A stretch of 12,196 nt of DNA from Gammaproteobacteria bacterium. GTDB taxonomy: Bacteria > Pseudomonadota > Gammaproteobacteria > SZUA-229. Where the stretch lies: the NCBI GenBank assembly GCA_026998145.1, contig JALTRC010000190.1:1-12196 (forward strand). The letters run 5' to 3'. Position 1 is the stretch's first letter; each line of letters starts with the position of its first letter. Of the stretch, positions 1 through 8,198 are shown piece by piece. Made by a program: the position numbers and the translations under genes. The notes under the pieces were generated by a model. It was given only the letters and a program-made list of their open reading frames with translations, did not search any database and was not told the DNA's origin.

Positions 1-50
1 CATCACCGGAAGACACTGCCACACAGAAAAAAACGCTTTAGGAGCGCATT

Positions 51-2480
51 ATGTTGAGCTGGCTTTTTATCTTTTTTGTCGCCATTGGCATTGCCGCTTA
101 TTTACGCATGCCACTGATTATCTGGAACGCCTTTCTGGGGCTGGTACTCATGCTCTATACCTTCTCCGACACGGCAGGTGTTACCAGCATTCTGATTTTC
201 TGGGCCATTTATCTGGCAGTGATTATCCCCCTGAACATGCCCCATATTCGCCATAAATACCTGGCCGAGCCGCTGCTTAAATTTATGCAGCAGGCCATGC
301 CCAGCATTTCCCAGACGGAGCAGGAAGCCCTGGATGCGGGCAGCGTGTGGTGGGAAGCGGATTTATTCAGCGGCCAGCCGGACTTTGACAAAATCCGCGA
401 GCTGCCCGCACCCAAACTCAGCACCGAAGAACAGGCCTTTATGGACGGCCCGGTGGAAGAACTTTGCACAATGCTGGATGACTGGCAGATTACCCACGAG
501 TCCTCCGACCTGCCGGCGGAAATCTGGCAATTCTTAAAAGATCACAAATTCTTCGCCATGATTATTCCCAGATCCTACGGGGGGCTGGAATTTTCCGCTT
601 TGGCCCATTCTTCCGTGGTAATGAAAATCGCCGGTCGCAGCATCAGCGCCGCGGTCACCGTCATGGTGCCCAATTCTCTGGGGCCGGGTAAATTGCTGCT
701 CCATTACGGCACACAGGAACAGAAAGATCATTACCTGCCACGGCTGGCCGCCGGTGATGAAATCCCCGCCTTTGCCCTCACCGGCCCCCAGGCAGGCAGT
801 GATGCAGGCGCCATGCCCGACAGCGGCGTAGTGTGCAAGGGCCGCTTTGATGGCCAGGATGATGTGCTGGGTATTCGCCTTAACTGGGATAAACGCTATA
901 TCACCCTGGGGCCGGTGGCCACGGTGCTGGGGCTGGCTTTTAAACTCTATGACCCGGATCATTTAATCGGCGAGGAAGTCAACCGGGGGATCACTCTGGC
1001 ACTGATTAAAACCGATATCGAGGGCATTGATATTGGCAAGCGCCACTTCACCAGTAATCACGTATTCATGAATGGCCCGAACCGGGGCAAGGATGTGTTT
1101 ATTCCCATGGACTGGATTATTGGCGGCCAGGATTATGTGGGCAAGGGCTGGACCATGTTAATGAACTGCCTGTCCGATGGCCGCGCCATTTCCCTGCCGG
1201 CCCTGAGTACCGGCGCCGGTAAATATGCGGCCCGCTATACGGGTGCCTATGCCCGCATCCGCAAGCAGTTCAAAATCCCCGTGGGTTATTTTGAAGGGGT
1301 TGAAGAGGCACTGGCGGAGATTGCCGGCCACAGCTATATCCTGAATGCCGCCCGCCACCTGACTCTTACGGCACTGGATACGGGGGAAAACCCGTCAGTG
1401 ATTTCCGGCATAGTGAAATATCAGTCCACCGAGCGCATGCGCAAGATTATCAATCATGCCATGGACATACACGGGGGCCATGCCATTTGTATGGGGCCGA
1501 ATAATTTCCTTGGCCGCGCCTATCAGGGCATCCCCATCAGCATTACCGTGGAAGGGGCCAATATTCTCACCCGCAGCATGATTGTATTTGGCCAGGGGGC
1601 TTTGCGCAGCCACCCATTCCTGCTCAAAGAAGTGGAAGCGGTCAACCATCCCGACCATGAACAGGCGGTGCAGCTGTTTGATGAGGCCCTGATGGGTCAC
1701 ATCGGCTTTATTATCAGTAACTTCTTCCGCAGCCTGTGGCTGGGTGTCAGCGGTGCAAGATTTATACAGGTACCCGGCCGCGGCATCACCCGCCGCTATT
1801 ACAAACAGCTCAGCCGCATGAGCGCCGCCTTTGCCCTGCTGGCCGATGCCATGGTGCTGATTCTGGGCGGCTCTTTGAAGCGCAAGGAAAAACTTTCCGG
1901 CCGCATGGCCGATGCCCTGTCCAATATGTATCTGCTTACGGCGGTGCTGAAACATTTTGAGGATGAGGGCAGCCAGAGCGAGGACATTCCCCTGCTCCAG
2001 TGGGCTGCCGAGGATTGCCTGTATAACACCCAGGAAGCCATGAAAGATGTGCTGCGCAATTTCCCGGTACCCGTCGTCGGTACACTACTGAATATGGTGA
2101 TCTTCCCCCTCACCAAACCCTATGGGGGCGCCAATGACAGGCTGGGGCACAAGGTGGCGCGTCTGCTGCTGCAACCATCTGCAGTACGCGACCGGCTGAC
2201 CCGGGATATTTTCTGGACAGATAACCCCGATGACGGCATGGGGCGACTGGAACACGCCTTGAAGCTATCCATTGCCGCCGAAGACGCAGAACGTAAACTG
2301 CGGGACGCCATGCACATCGGCCTGCTCAACCAGCAGCCTATTGAATCCTTACTGGAAAAGGCCCAGGAACTGGACATTATAAATAAACAGGAAGCCGAGC
2401 AGATTATGCAATCACATCTGGCCACACAAAATGCAATCCGCGTAGATGAATTCAGCAAAGAAGGATGGAAACTCCAATGA
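51..2480 (+). CDS. fadE: FadE-type membrane-associated acyl-CoA dehydrogenase
   Basis: Catalyses the first, FAD-dependent step of beta-oxidation, converting acyl-CoA to trans-2-enoyl-CoA. The protein has 809 residues, close to E. coli FadE (about 814) and much longer than ordinary acyl-CoA dehydrogenases (about 380-400). Residues 1-65 hold two to three hydrophobic segments, suggesting attachment to the inner membrane. The acyl-CoA dehydrogenase N, middle and C-terminal domains span roughly 100-530. A flavin/substrate loop LTGPQAGSDAG starts near residue 243. The motif ITVEGANILTRS carries E501, which aligns with the usual catalytic base (inferred from the YEG motif of the family). The last 280 residues match the FadE-specific C-terminal extension. 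An AGGAG at 40-44, six bases before the ATG, supports this start. The stop TGA overlaps the fadI start as ATGA, so the two genes are probably translationally coupled. The promoter lies outside the window or in the first 50 bases, where I recognise no operator. Confidence 0.93.
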   Translation: MLSWLFIFFVAIGIAAYLRMPLIIWNAFLGLVLMLYTFSDTAGVTSILIFWAIYLAVIIPLNMPHIRHKYLAEPLLKFMQQAMPSISQTEQEALDAGSVWWEADLFSGQPDFDKIRELPAPKLSTEEQAFMDGPVEELCTMLDDWQITHESSDLPAEIWQFLKDHKFFAMIIPRSYGGLEFSALAHSSVVMKIAGRSISAAVTVMVPNSLGPGKLLLHYGTQEQKDHYLPRLAAGDEIPAFALTGPQAGSDAGAMPDSGVVCKGRFDGQDDVLGIRLNWDKRYITLGPVATVLGLAFKLYDPDHLIGEEVNRGITLALIKTDIEGIDIGKRHFTSNHVFMNGPNRGKDVFIPMDWIIGGQDYVGKGWTMLMNCLSDGRAISLPALSTGAGKYAARYTGAYARIRKQFKIPVGYFEGVEEALAEIAGHSYILNAARHLTLTALDTGENPSVISGIVKYQSTERMRKIINHAMDIHGGHAICMGPNNFLGRAYQGIPISITVEGANILTRSMIVFGQGALRSHPFLLKEVEAVNHPDHEQAVQLFDEALMGHIGFIISNFFRSLWLGVSGARFIQVPGRGITRRYYKQLSRMSAAFALLADAMVLILGGSLKRKEKLSGRMADALSNMYLLTAVLKHFEDEGSQSEDIPLLQWAAEDCLYNTQEAMKDVLRNFPVPVVGTLLNMVIFPLTKPYGGANDRLGHKVARLLLQPSAVRDRLTRDIFWTDNPDDGMGRLEHALKLSIAAEDAERKLRDAMHIGLLNQQPIESLLEKAQELDIINKQEAEQIMQSHLATQNAIRVDEFSKEGWKLQ

Positions 2481-3775
2481 AACCCCGTGACGTATTTATT
2501 GTAGATGGCAGCCGCAGCCCCTTTCTTAAAGCCCGCGGCAAACAGGGGCCTTTTTCCGCCTCGGATCTGGCGGTGGCCTGTGGCAAACCCTTGTTGCTGA
2601 GGCAGAAATTCTCACTGGATTTAATCGATGAAGTGATTATCGGCTCGGTGATGCCTGCCGCCCATGAAACCAATATTGCCCGGGTCATCGCTCTACGCCT
2701 TGGCCTTGCAGAGCATATCCCCGCCTGGACGGTACAACGCAACTGCGCCTCAGGACTACAGGCACTGGATTGCGCCTATCACAATATTCACAGCGGTAAG
2801 GCGCAGCTGATACTGGCGGGCGGTGTGGATACCATGAGCCGTGCGCCGGTAATGCTGAATGATTTAATGGTCAACTGGATGGGCCGCATGATGGCGGCGA
2901 AAAGCCTGCCGCAAAAACTGCAAACGGTGGCGCAGCTTCGCCCCGCCTATTTCAAACCGATTATCGCCCTGCTGTGCGGTTTAAGCGATCCCATCTATGG
3001 CCTGTCCATGGGGCAGACCGCAGAAAATATCGCCTACCGTTTTGGCATCAGCCGGGAGCAGATGGATGCCTTTGCCGTGGCCAGCCATCAGCGTTTAATG
3101 GATGCCCAGGACAATGGACGGCTGGATGAAATCGAGCCGATTTATGACGGCAAGGGCCATTATTACGACCATGATGACGGCCTGCGGCGGGATTCCTCCA
3201 TGCCCAATCTGGCCAAACTCAAACCTTATTTCGATAAAAAATATGGCAAGGTCACCGCCGCCAATAGCGCACAGATTACCGATGGTGCGGCGCTGCTGGT
3301 GCTGGCCTCGGGTGCCGCCGTAAAAAAATATGATCTGCCGGTGCTGGCCAGAATTTCTGACAGCCAGTGGGCGGGACTCGACCCCAGAGAAATGGGCCTC
3401 GGCCCGGCTTACGCCATGGCGCCAATTATGCAGCGCAAAAAACTCAAAATCGAAGACATTGATTTCTGGGAAATCAATGAAGCCTTTGCCGGCCAGGTAT
3501 TAGGCTGCATCGAAGCCTGGAAGGATGAGAGTTACTGCCGGGAATTTTTAGGCCTGAAAGCCCCACTGGGCGAAATCCCCCATGACAAACTCAATGTAGA
3601 TGGTGGCGGCATCAGCCTGGGGCATCCGGTGGGCGCCAGCGGCGCGCGCATCGTTCTGCATCTGGCCAAAACCCTGCATCGCAATAATGCCGGGCGGGGC
3701 ATGGCCAGCCTGTGCATTGGCGGCGGTCAGGGCGGCGCCATGTTGATTGAAGCAGCCACAGAAGCGGAGGCCTGA
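2477..3775 (+). CDS. fadI: Acetyl-CoA C-acyltransferase (3-ketoacyl-CoA thiolase), FadI/trifunctional-beta type
   Basis: Performs the thiolytic last step of beta-oxidation, releasing acetyl-CoA and a shortened acyl-CoA. In the 432-residue form, the nucleophilic cysteine is C90 in QRNCASGLQ. The NEAF motif, GHPVGASGAR (H383) and CIGGGQGG (C413) complete the thiolase active site. A helical insertion around residues 120-170 (DLMVNWMGRMMAAKSL and following) and the late EAWKDESYCREFLG segment resemble FadI and mitochondrial HADHB more than AtoB-type thiolases. An in-frame ATG at 2465 would add four residues, but it lies directly on its only Shine-Dalgarno (AAGGATG). The ATG at 2477 forms an ATGA overlap with the fadE stop, and the protein then begins MKPRDVFIVDG, the usual thiolase opening, so I prefer it. 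The next gene begins one base after the stop. The beta-before-alpha order is that of fadIJ, the reverse of fadBA. The thiolase assignment is firm; the choice of fadI over fadA is an inference. Confidence 0.88.
   Translation: MKPRDVFIVDGSRSPFLKARGKQGPFSASDLAVACGKPLLLRQKFSLDLIDEVIIGSVMPAAHETNIARVIALRLGLAEHIPAWTVQRNCASGLQALDCAYHNIHSGKAQLILAGGVDTMSRAPVMLNDLMVNWMGRMMAAKSLPQKLQTVAQLRPAYFKPIIALLCGLSDPIYGLSMGQTAENIAYRFGISREQMDAFAVASHQRLMDAQDNGRLDEIEPIYDGKGHYYDHDDGLRRDSSMPNLAKLKPYFDKKYGKVTAANSAQITDGAALLVLASGAAVKKYDLPVLARISDSQWAGLDPREMGLGPAYAMAPIMQRKKLKIEDIDFWEINEAFAGQVLGCIEAWKDESYCREFLGLKAPLGEIPHDKLNVDGGGISLGHPVGASGARIVLHLAKTLHRNNAGRGMASLCIGGGQGGAMLIEAATEAEA
3764..3770 (+). promoter_or_regulatory. Ribosome binding site that fixes the fadJ start
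   Basis: The sequence GCGGAGG lies inside the end of the thiolase gene, six bases before the ATG at 3777. It decides against a longer in-frame TTG start at 3747, which would add ten residues (a charged KQPQKRRPE stretch) with no family resemblance. Confidence 0.75.
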
Positions 3776-3776
3776 G

Positions 3777-5801
3777 ATGGATTACCAACACTGGAAAATT
3801 GAGCGGGATAATGACGACATCTGCTGGCTGCATCTGGATGTGGCCGACTCCAGCACCAATGTATTATCCGCCGCGGTGCTGGATGAGCTGAGCGAGATTC
3901 TCAACGAGCAGGCCCAGTCTTTGCCCAGAGGCATAGTGTTTGTCAGTAATAAAAAAAGCGGATTTATTGCCGGCGCTGACATCAATGAATTTACCCGGGT
4001 GGATAATTATGACGATGCCATTGCCATGATCAATCGCGGCCATGAGGTGATGGATAAAATCGAAAGCCTGCCCTGCGTCACTGTTGCCATGATTAAGGGC
4101 TTCTGTCTGGGGGGCGGCATGGAGCTGGCGCTGGCCTGCCGCTACCGGGTAATGTGCGATGACAGGGCCACACGGGTCGGCCTGCCGGAAGTCAAGCTGG
4201 GCATACATCCCGGCTACGGTGGCACGGTGCGCTCCATTTTAAAAGCCGGTCCCATGGCCGCCATGAACGCCATGTTGACCGGGCGCCTGTTACAGGGTCG
4301 CGCCGCTAAACGCATGGGACTGGTGGATGATCTGGTGCCGGAGCGGCAACTGCTGTCAGCCGCCCGTTATTTTGTCTTAAAACGTCCCCACCAGCGTCCA
4401 CTGGCTTTGAAAGACCGCATAATGAATCACCGTTTGCTGCGCCCCATTGTGGCCAAACAGATGCGCAAACAGGTGGCGAAAAAAGCCCGTAAGGAACATT
4501 ACCCTGCCCCCTACAAGCTGATTGATCTGTGGCAGAAGTATATGGACAGGCCACGGCTTATGCTGAAAAAAGAAGCGGAGTCCGTGGCCGAGCTGGTAAC
4601 CGATTACACCGCCCGTAATCTGGTGCGGGTCTTTTTTCTACAGGAAAAATTAAAGTCACAGGGCAATAAAAAAGATTTTCAGCCACAGCATATTCATGTG
4701 ATTGGCGGCGGCATTATGGGTGGCGACATTGCCGCCTGGTGCGCCCTGCGCGGTTTCCGGGTTACGGTTCAGGATCGGGAGCCTAAAGTGCTGGCCGCCA
4801 CCATGAAACGCTCCATGGATATGTTTAAAAAGAAATTCAAAAAAGATAAAGCAGCCATTCGTGACGCCATGGATCGCTTGATTGCTGACCACAAAGGTCT
4901 GGGTGTGCCCCATGCGGATTTAATTATTGAAGCCATTTTTGAAGATAAAGATGTTAAGCAAAGTCTGTATAAAAATATCGAACCGCAAATGAAAGACGGC
5001 GCCATACTGGCCACCAATACCTCCAGCATTCCACTGGAGGAGCTGGCCAGCTGCCTGCAAAACCCCGGCCGCCTGGTGGGCATACATTTCTTTAATCCGG
5101 TAGCCCTGATGCCACTGGTGGAAATTGTTCGCGGTGATAATACGGATGATGCGGTGATAAAACAGGCACTGGCCTTTGGCCGGCAGATCGATAAGCTGCC
5201 ACTGGCCGTTAAAAGCTCACCGGGCTTTTTAGTCAATCGCATTTTAATGCCTTATTTGCTGGAAGCAGTGGAAATGGTTGGCGAGAATATTCCGCCGGAA
5301 ATGATTGATAAGGCCGCGCTGAATTTTGGTATGCCCATGGGGCCGATTGAACTGGCTGATACGGTCGGGCTGGATGTGTGCCACTCAGTTGCCCATATTT
5401 TATCCGAGGCCATGGACATTGAGCTGCCGAAAAAAATGGACTTTATGATGGAGCAGAAAAAGCTGGGCAAAAAATCCGGTGAAGGCTTTTACAAATGGCA
5501 AAAAGGCAAGCCGGTTAAAAACAAAGATGCCCATTATGGCAATCTGAAAGAACTGGAGGATCGATTGATTTTCAGATTGCTCAATGAAGCCACCGCCTGT
5601 TTGCGCGAGCAGGTGGTCGATGATAAAGAGCTGGTGGATGCGGGCATTATATTCGGCACCGGCTTTGCCCCATTCCGCGGCGGGCCTTTGCATCATATTG
5701 AATCGGAAGGTGTGCAGTTAATGCTGGATCGTCTAAATCAACTGCATCAAACCTATGGTGATCGTTTTCAGCCGGATAGCGGCTGGCAGCAGCTCAGTTA
5801 A
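3777..5801 (+). CDS. fadJ: Bifunctional enoyl-CoA hydratase / 3-hydroxyacyl-CoA dehydrogenase, FadJ-like alpha subunit
   Basis: Carries the two middle steps of beta-oxidation: hydration of trans-2-enoyl-CoA, then NAD-dependent oxidation of L-3-hydroxyacyl-CoA. It likely forms a complex with the thiolase upstream. Residues 1-190 are a crotonase domain. The oxyanion segment SGFIAGADINEF is at 61-72, and the two catalytic glutamates are E116 (LGGGMELALAC) and E138 (GLPEVKLGIHPG). Their 22-residue spacing matches my recollection of FadJ; FadB has 20. A linker leads to a Rossmann NAD site GGGIMGG at 310-316. The dehydrogenase catalytic pair is H437 (GIHFFNP) and E449 (LVEIVRG). The C-terminal dehydrogenase domain runs from about 485 to 580 (SPGFLVNRIL onward), with a second copy ending in FGTGFAPFRGGP at 626-637. 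The 674 residues are somewhat short for FadJ (about 714). Every key residue is present, so both activities should be intact. Confidence 0.92.
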   Translation: MDYQHWKIERDNDDICWLHLDVADSSTNVLSAAVLDELSEILNEQAQSLPRGIVFVSNKKSGFIAGADINEFTRVDNYDDAIAMINRGHEVMDKIESLPCVTVAMIKGFCLGGGMELALACRYRVMCDDRATRVGLPEVKLGIHPGYGGTVRSILKAGPMAAMNAMLTGRLLQGRAAKRMGLVDDLVPERQLLSAARYFVLKRPHQRPLALKDRIMNHRLLRPIVAKQMRKQVAKKARKEHYPAPYKLIDLWQKYMDRPRLMLKKEAESVAELVTDYTARNLVRVFFLQEKLKSQGNKKDFQPQHIHVIGGGIMGGDIAAWCALRGFRVTVQDREPKVLAATMKRSMDMFKKKFKKDKAAIRDAMDRLIADHKGLGVPHADLIIEAIFEDKDVKQSLYKNIEPQMKDGAILATNTSSIPLEELASCLQNPGRLVGIHFFNPVALMPLVEIVRGDNTDDAVIKQALAFGRQIDKLPLAVKSSPGFLVNRILMPYLLEAVEMVGENIPPEMIDKAALNFGMPMGPIELADTVGLDVCHSVAHILSEAMDIELPKKMDFMMEQKKLGKKSGEGFYKWQKGKPVKNKDAHYGNLKELEDRLIFRLLNEATACLREQVVDDKELVDAGIIFGTGFAPFRGGPLHHIESEGVQLMLDRLNQLHQTYGDRFQPDSGWQQLS

Positions 5802-5815
5802 AACCGGAGCACTCT

Positions 5816-8107
5816 ATGAAATTTCCCTCCCAGTTATGGCGAACCTATATTTTTATCTGTTGCATTTCCATGCTGACAGCAGGTTTGATGGTGTATTTTA
5901 AATGGCAGAATGTACTCAGCGAAACCTTTACTGAATTACAGTATGCCAACTCACTGGTTTTTTCTTCCAGCCAGGCCATGTTCAGCCAAAAGGAAACCCT
6001 GCTACGAATTATGGGCGAACGGCTACTTGAACTGGGTTCCTTAAAAAAACCCGATGATGCACAAACGCTTATTGATCAATTACTATCCAGTAACCCGGAA
6101 CTGGCCGGTTTTGGATTAGCCGATACCAGTGGCCAGCTGATACTCACCAGCTTTAATATTGATCGCTCAAAACTCCCCAACCTGTTAAACCAGGAAGAAT
6201 CAGCCAAAACCTTTAAAGAGGCCCTGCAAACCGATCGCATTGTAGTGGGTCACACCTATTTTATGAAGGCGCTTAACCAGTGGATCATACCTTTACGGGA
6301 ACGCATTACCGATGATAAGGGTAGAGTCTATGCGGTTATGACAACCGGGCTTAAAATCAATGATATTAATAGCCCATGGAATAAAAAAAATCTGCCTAAC
6401 AATATTGAACTGAGCATCATTCGAGAAGATTTTTATCGTTTATATAGCTCACATGCGGAACCGGACAAATACCCACAGGCCTATGAAAAAGCCATCGACC
6501 CGCTACTCGTAAAAGAGTTTTCAAAACAGCTCATTAAACAAACCGGAAAAACTTTTAACAACCTGAAAGAAGGCAATATCAATCTGCAAATATTCTCAAT
6601 TGATATACTAAACCGACATAGCGTTGGCATTATTAGTTATAATAAGAATTATCGGTTTTATGTCATCACCTTCAAACCTATTAATCTTCTGATCAAACAG
6701 ATGATTACACCGGTGATCTGGATTTTTTCGCTTATTTTTGTTTTTAATCTATCTCTGTACTTTCTGTTTAAACACAATAGTCAGTTACAGAAAAAAGCTG
6801 AAGATAGACTTAAGTTTCAGGCCGAACACGATCAACTGACCCAGCTACCCAATCGCTATTTTTTAAATCGTATATTCCCAAAATGGAGTGAAGAACAGAA
6901 AGCATACGCCATTTTATTTATTGACCTGAATAATTTTAAAACCGCTAACGACCTTTATGGCCATTCAGTGGGAGACCAGATATTAATTGAAGTCGCCGCA
7001 AGAATAAAAACTGCGTTTCCCGATAGCCTGCATATTCGTCAGGGCGGCGATGAATTCACCATCTTGCTCACCCACCAGGAATCTGAACAGGCAATAGACA
7101 AGTGCAAACAGTTTTTATATGCACTCAAATACCCTATTCGTATTAATGAGCTGGTTTTTTCTATCGGCGCCAGCATTGGTATTGCTCGCTACCCTCAGGA
7201 TGGTATAAATATCGAAGAGCTTTTACGTAAAGCCGACATTACGATGTATGATGCTAAAAATCAGACATCCAACATATCACTCTTTTCAAAAAAACTGGAT
7301 GAGATTTCCAAACGTCGCTCGTTACTGGAAAAAGAACTGGAACATGCCATCCGGCTCAATGAATTATCCATGGTCTACCAGCCTCAGGTTGATGCGAAAA
7401 ATCATCAGGTTATTGGCGTAGAATCTCTGCTCCGCTGGAATAATGCCACTCTTGGGTTTGTCCCCCCTGATGAATTTATTCCCATTGCTGAAACAACCGG
7501 CCTGATTCATTCCATTGGCCAGTTTGTGCTCAATACATCTATCCGTGAAATGTTATCGATTCATAAACAGCTTTACCGGGATACAGACAAATCACAGACC
7601 TTACGTTTGTCAGTTAATATTTCCGTACAGCAACTGTTAAACAAAGAGTTTTACAATTCAATATTTAGTCTGATTAGCCAGCATGATACTAATCAAATAC
7701 AGCTGATGTTTGAGGTAACCGAGAATCTGTTTATCGAAGATATTGAAATGGCCAAATCGGTTTTAACACAATTACAGCAGCACAATATTGGCATATCGCT
7801 GGATGATTTTGGCACCGGTTATTCCTCTTTAAGTGTATTAAGCCAGCTGCCCATTAATGAATTAAAAATCGATAAAAGTTTTGTGGATGATATTTTAATT
7901 GATCACCACGATTTAATGCTGATTCAGAATATTATCAGCATCGGCAAGAGCATGGAGATACAGGTACTGGCAGAAGGCGTTGAAGATATTGAACAGATTG
8001 AAATGCTAAAAGATTCCGGCTGTGATTTGTATCAGGGATATTATTTTGCCAAACCCATGAATAAGGATGATTTGCTGGAGTATTTAGCCGGAAAAATTTG
8101 TGAGTGA
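5816..8107 (+). CDS. Membrane GGDEF-EAL cyclic-di-GMP protein with periplasmic Cache-like sensor
   Basis: Predicted inner-membrane enzyme that makes and/or degrades cyclic-di-GMP in response to a periplasmic signal. It has 763 residues. A first membrane span lies at about 9-28 and a second at about 298-320. The periplasmic region between them resembles a PDC/Cache sensor (FGLADTSGQLILTS near 100, and a VVGHTYF segment followed by IIPLRERITDDKGRVYAVM). The GGDEF domain keeps the signature GGDEF at 410-414 and the substrate segment DLNNFKTANDLYGHSVGD. The position of the usual RxxD inhibitory site is AFPD, so product inhibition is probably absent. The EAL domain has the ESL variant (E536), N601, E633, DDFGTG (663-668), K684, E720 and Q740, consistent with an active phosphodiesterase. 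GGAG at 5806-5809 supports the start. It follows fadJ by 14 bases but is visibly richer in A and T and in AAA/TTT codons than the fad genes, suggesting a separate history. The ligand and the net direction of activity cannot be read from sequence. Confidence 0.92.
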   Translation: MKFPSQLWRTYIFICCISMLTAGLMVYFKWQNVLSETFTELQYANSLVFSSSQAMFSQKETLLRIMGERLLELGSLKKPDDAQTLIDQLLSSNPELAGFGLADTSGQLILTSFNIDRSKLPNLLNQEESAKTFKEALQTDRIVVGHTYFMKALNQWIIPLRERITDDKGRVYAVMTTGLKINDINSPWNKKNLPNNIELSIIREDFYRLYSSHAEPDKYPQAYEKAIDPLLVKEFSKQLIKQTGKTFNNLKEGNINLQIFSIDILNRHSVGIISYNKNYRFYVITFKPINLLIKQMITPVIWIFSLIFVFNLSLYFLFKHNSQLQKKAEDRLKFQAEHDQLTQLPNRYFLNRIFPKWSEEQKAYAILFIDLNNFKTANDLYGHSVGDQILIEVAARIKTAFPDSLHIRQGGDEFTILLTHQESEQAIDKCKQFLYALKYPIRINELVFSIGASIGIARYPQDGINIEELLRKADITMYDAKNQTSNISLFSKKLDEISKRRSLLEKELEHAIRLNELSMVYQPQVDAKNHQVIGVESLLRWNNATLGFVPPDEFIPIAETTGLIHSIGQFVLNTSIREMLSIHKQLYRDTDKSQTLRLSVNISVQQLLNKEFYNSIFSLISQHDTNQIQLMFEVTENLFIEDIEMAKSVLTQLQQHNIGISLDDFGTGYSSLSVLSQLPINELKIDKSFVDDILIDHHDLMLIQNIISIGKSMEIQVLAEGVEDIEQIEMLKDSGCDLYQGYYFAKPMNKDDLLEYLAGKICE

Positions 8108-8124
8108 ATTTTTGCTATGGCCTT

Positions 8125-8149
8125 GTCGGCTTGAAAGGCACAAGCCGAC
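8125..8149. repeat. Perfect hairpin, REP-like (GTCGGCTTG arms)
   Basis: GTCGGCTTG (8125-8133), a seven-base loop and CAAGCCGAC (8141-8149) form a perfect 9-bp stem followed by CTACC. There is no T-run on either side, so it is not a classic intrinsic terminator. The sequence resembles dispersed GTCGG...CCGACCTAC intergenic palindromes seen in many proteobacteria. It lies between convergent genes and may help stop transcription or stabilise mRNA ends. That it is a repeat is an inference, as only one copy is in the window. Confidence 0.6.
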
Positions 8150-8158
8150 CTACCAGCT

Positions 8159-8179
8159 CCCCTCTTTGAAAAAGAGGGG
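8159..8179. repeat. Perfect hairpin, REP-like (CCCCTCTTT arms)
   Basis: CCCCTCTTT (8159-8167), loop GAA and AAAGAGGGG (8171-8179) make a perfect 9-bp stem, followed by CCGGGGGAGAT. This is the form of a widespread class of bacterial intergenic palindromes with a CCCTCTTT core and a GGGGGAGAT flank. It ends 19 bases beyond the recQ stop and 72 bases or less after the GGDEF-EAL stop, so it could serve both as the 3' end of converging transcripts. There is no adjacent U-tract. Confidence 0.6.
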
Positions 8180-8198
8180 CCGGGGGAGATTAAAATAA

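Noticed and set aside
1395..1955. 186-codon minus-strand ORF inside fadE
   Set aside because: It is histidine- and glutamine-rich and antisense to conserved FadE catalytic sequence. It is a codon-bias shadow.
4769..5242. 157-codon minus-strand ORF inside fadJ
   Set aside because: It is serine-rich and antisense to the NAD-binding and catalytic region of the dehydrogenase. Not a gene.
5816..8107. Degenerate, signalling-inactive GGDEF-EAL protein
   Set aside because: GGDEF is intact and all metal and catalytic residues of the EAL domain are present. ESL is a known working variant of EAL, so inactivity is not supported.
8125..8179. The two hairpins as a CRISPR fragment or intrinsic terminator pair
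   Set aside because: The two units differ in sequence, there are no regularly spaced spacers, and neither is followed by a T-run, so neither label fits.
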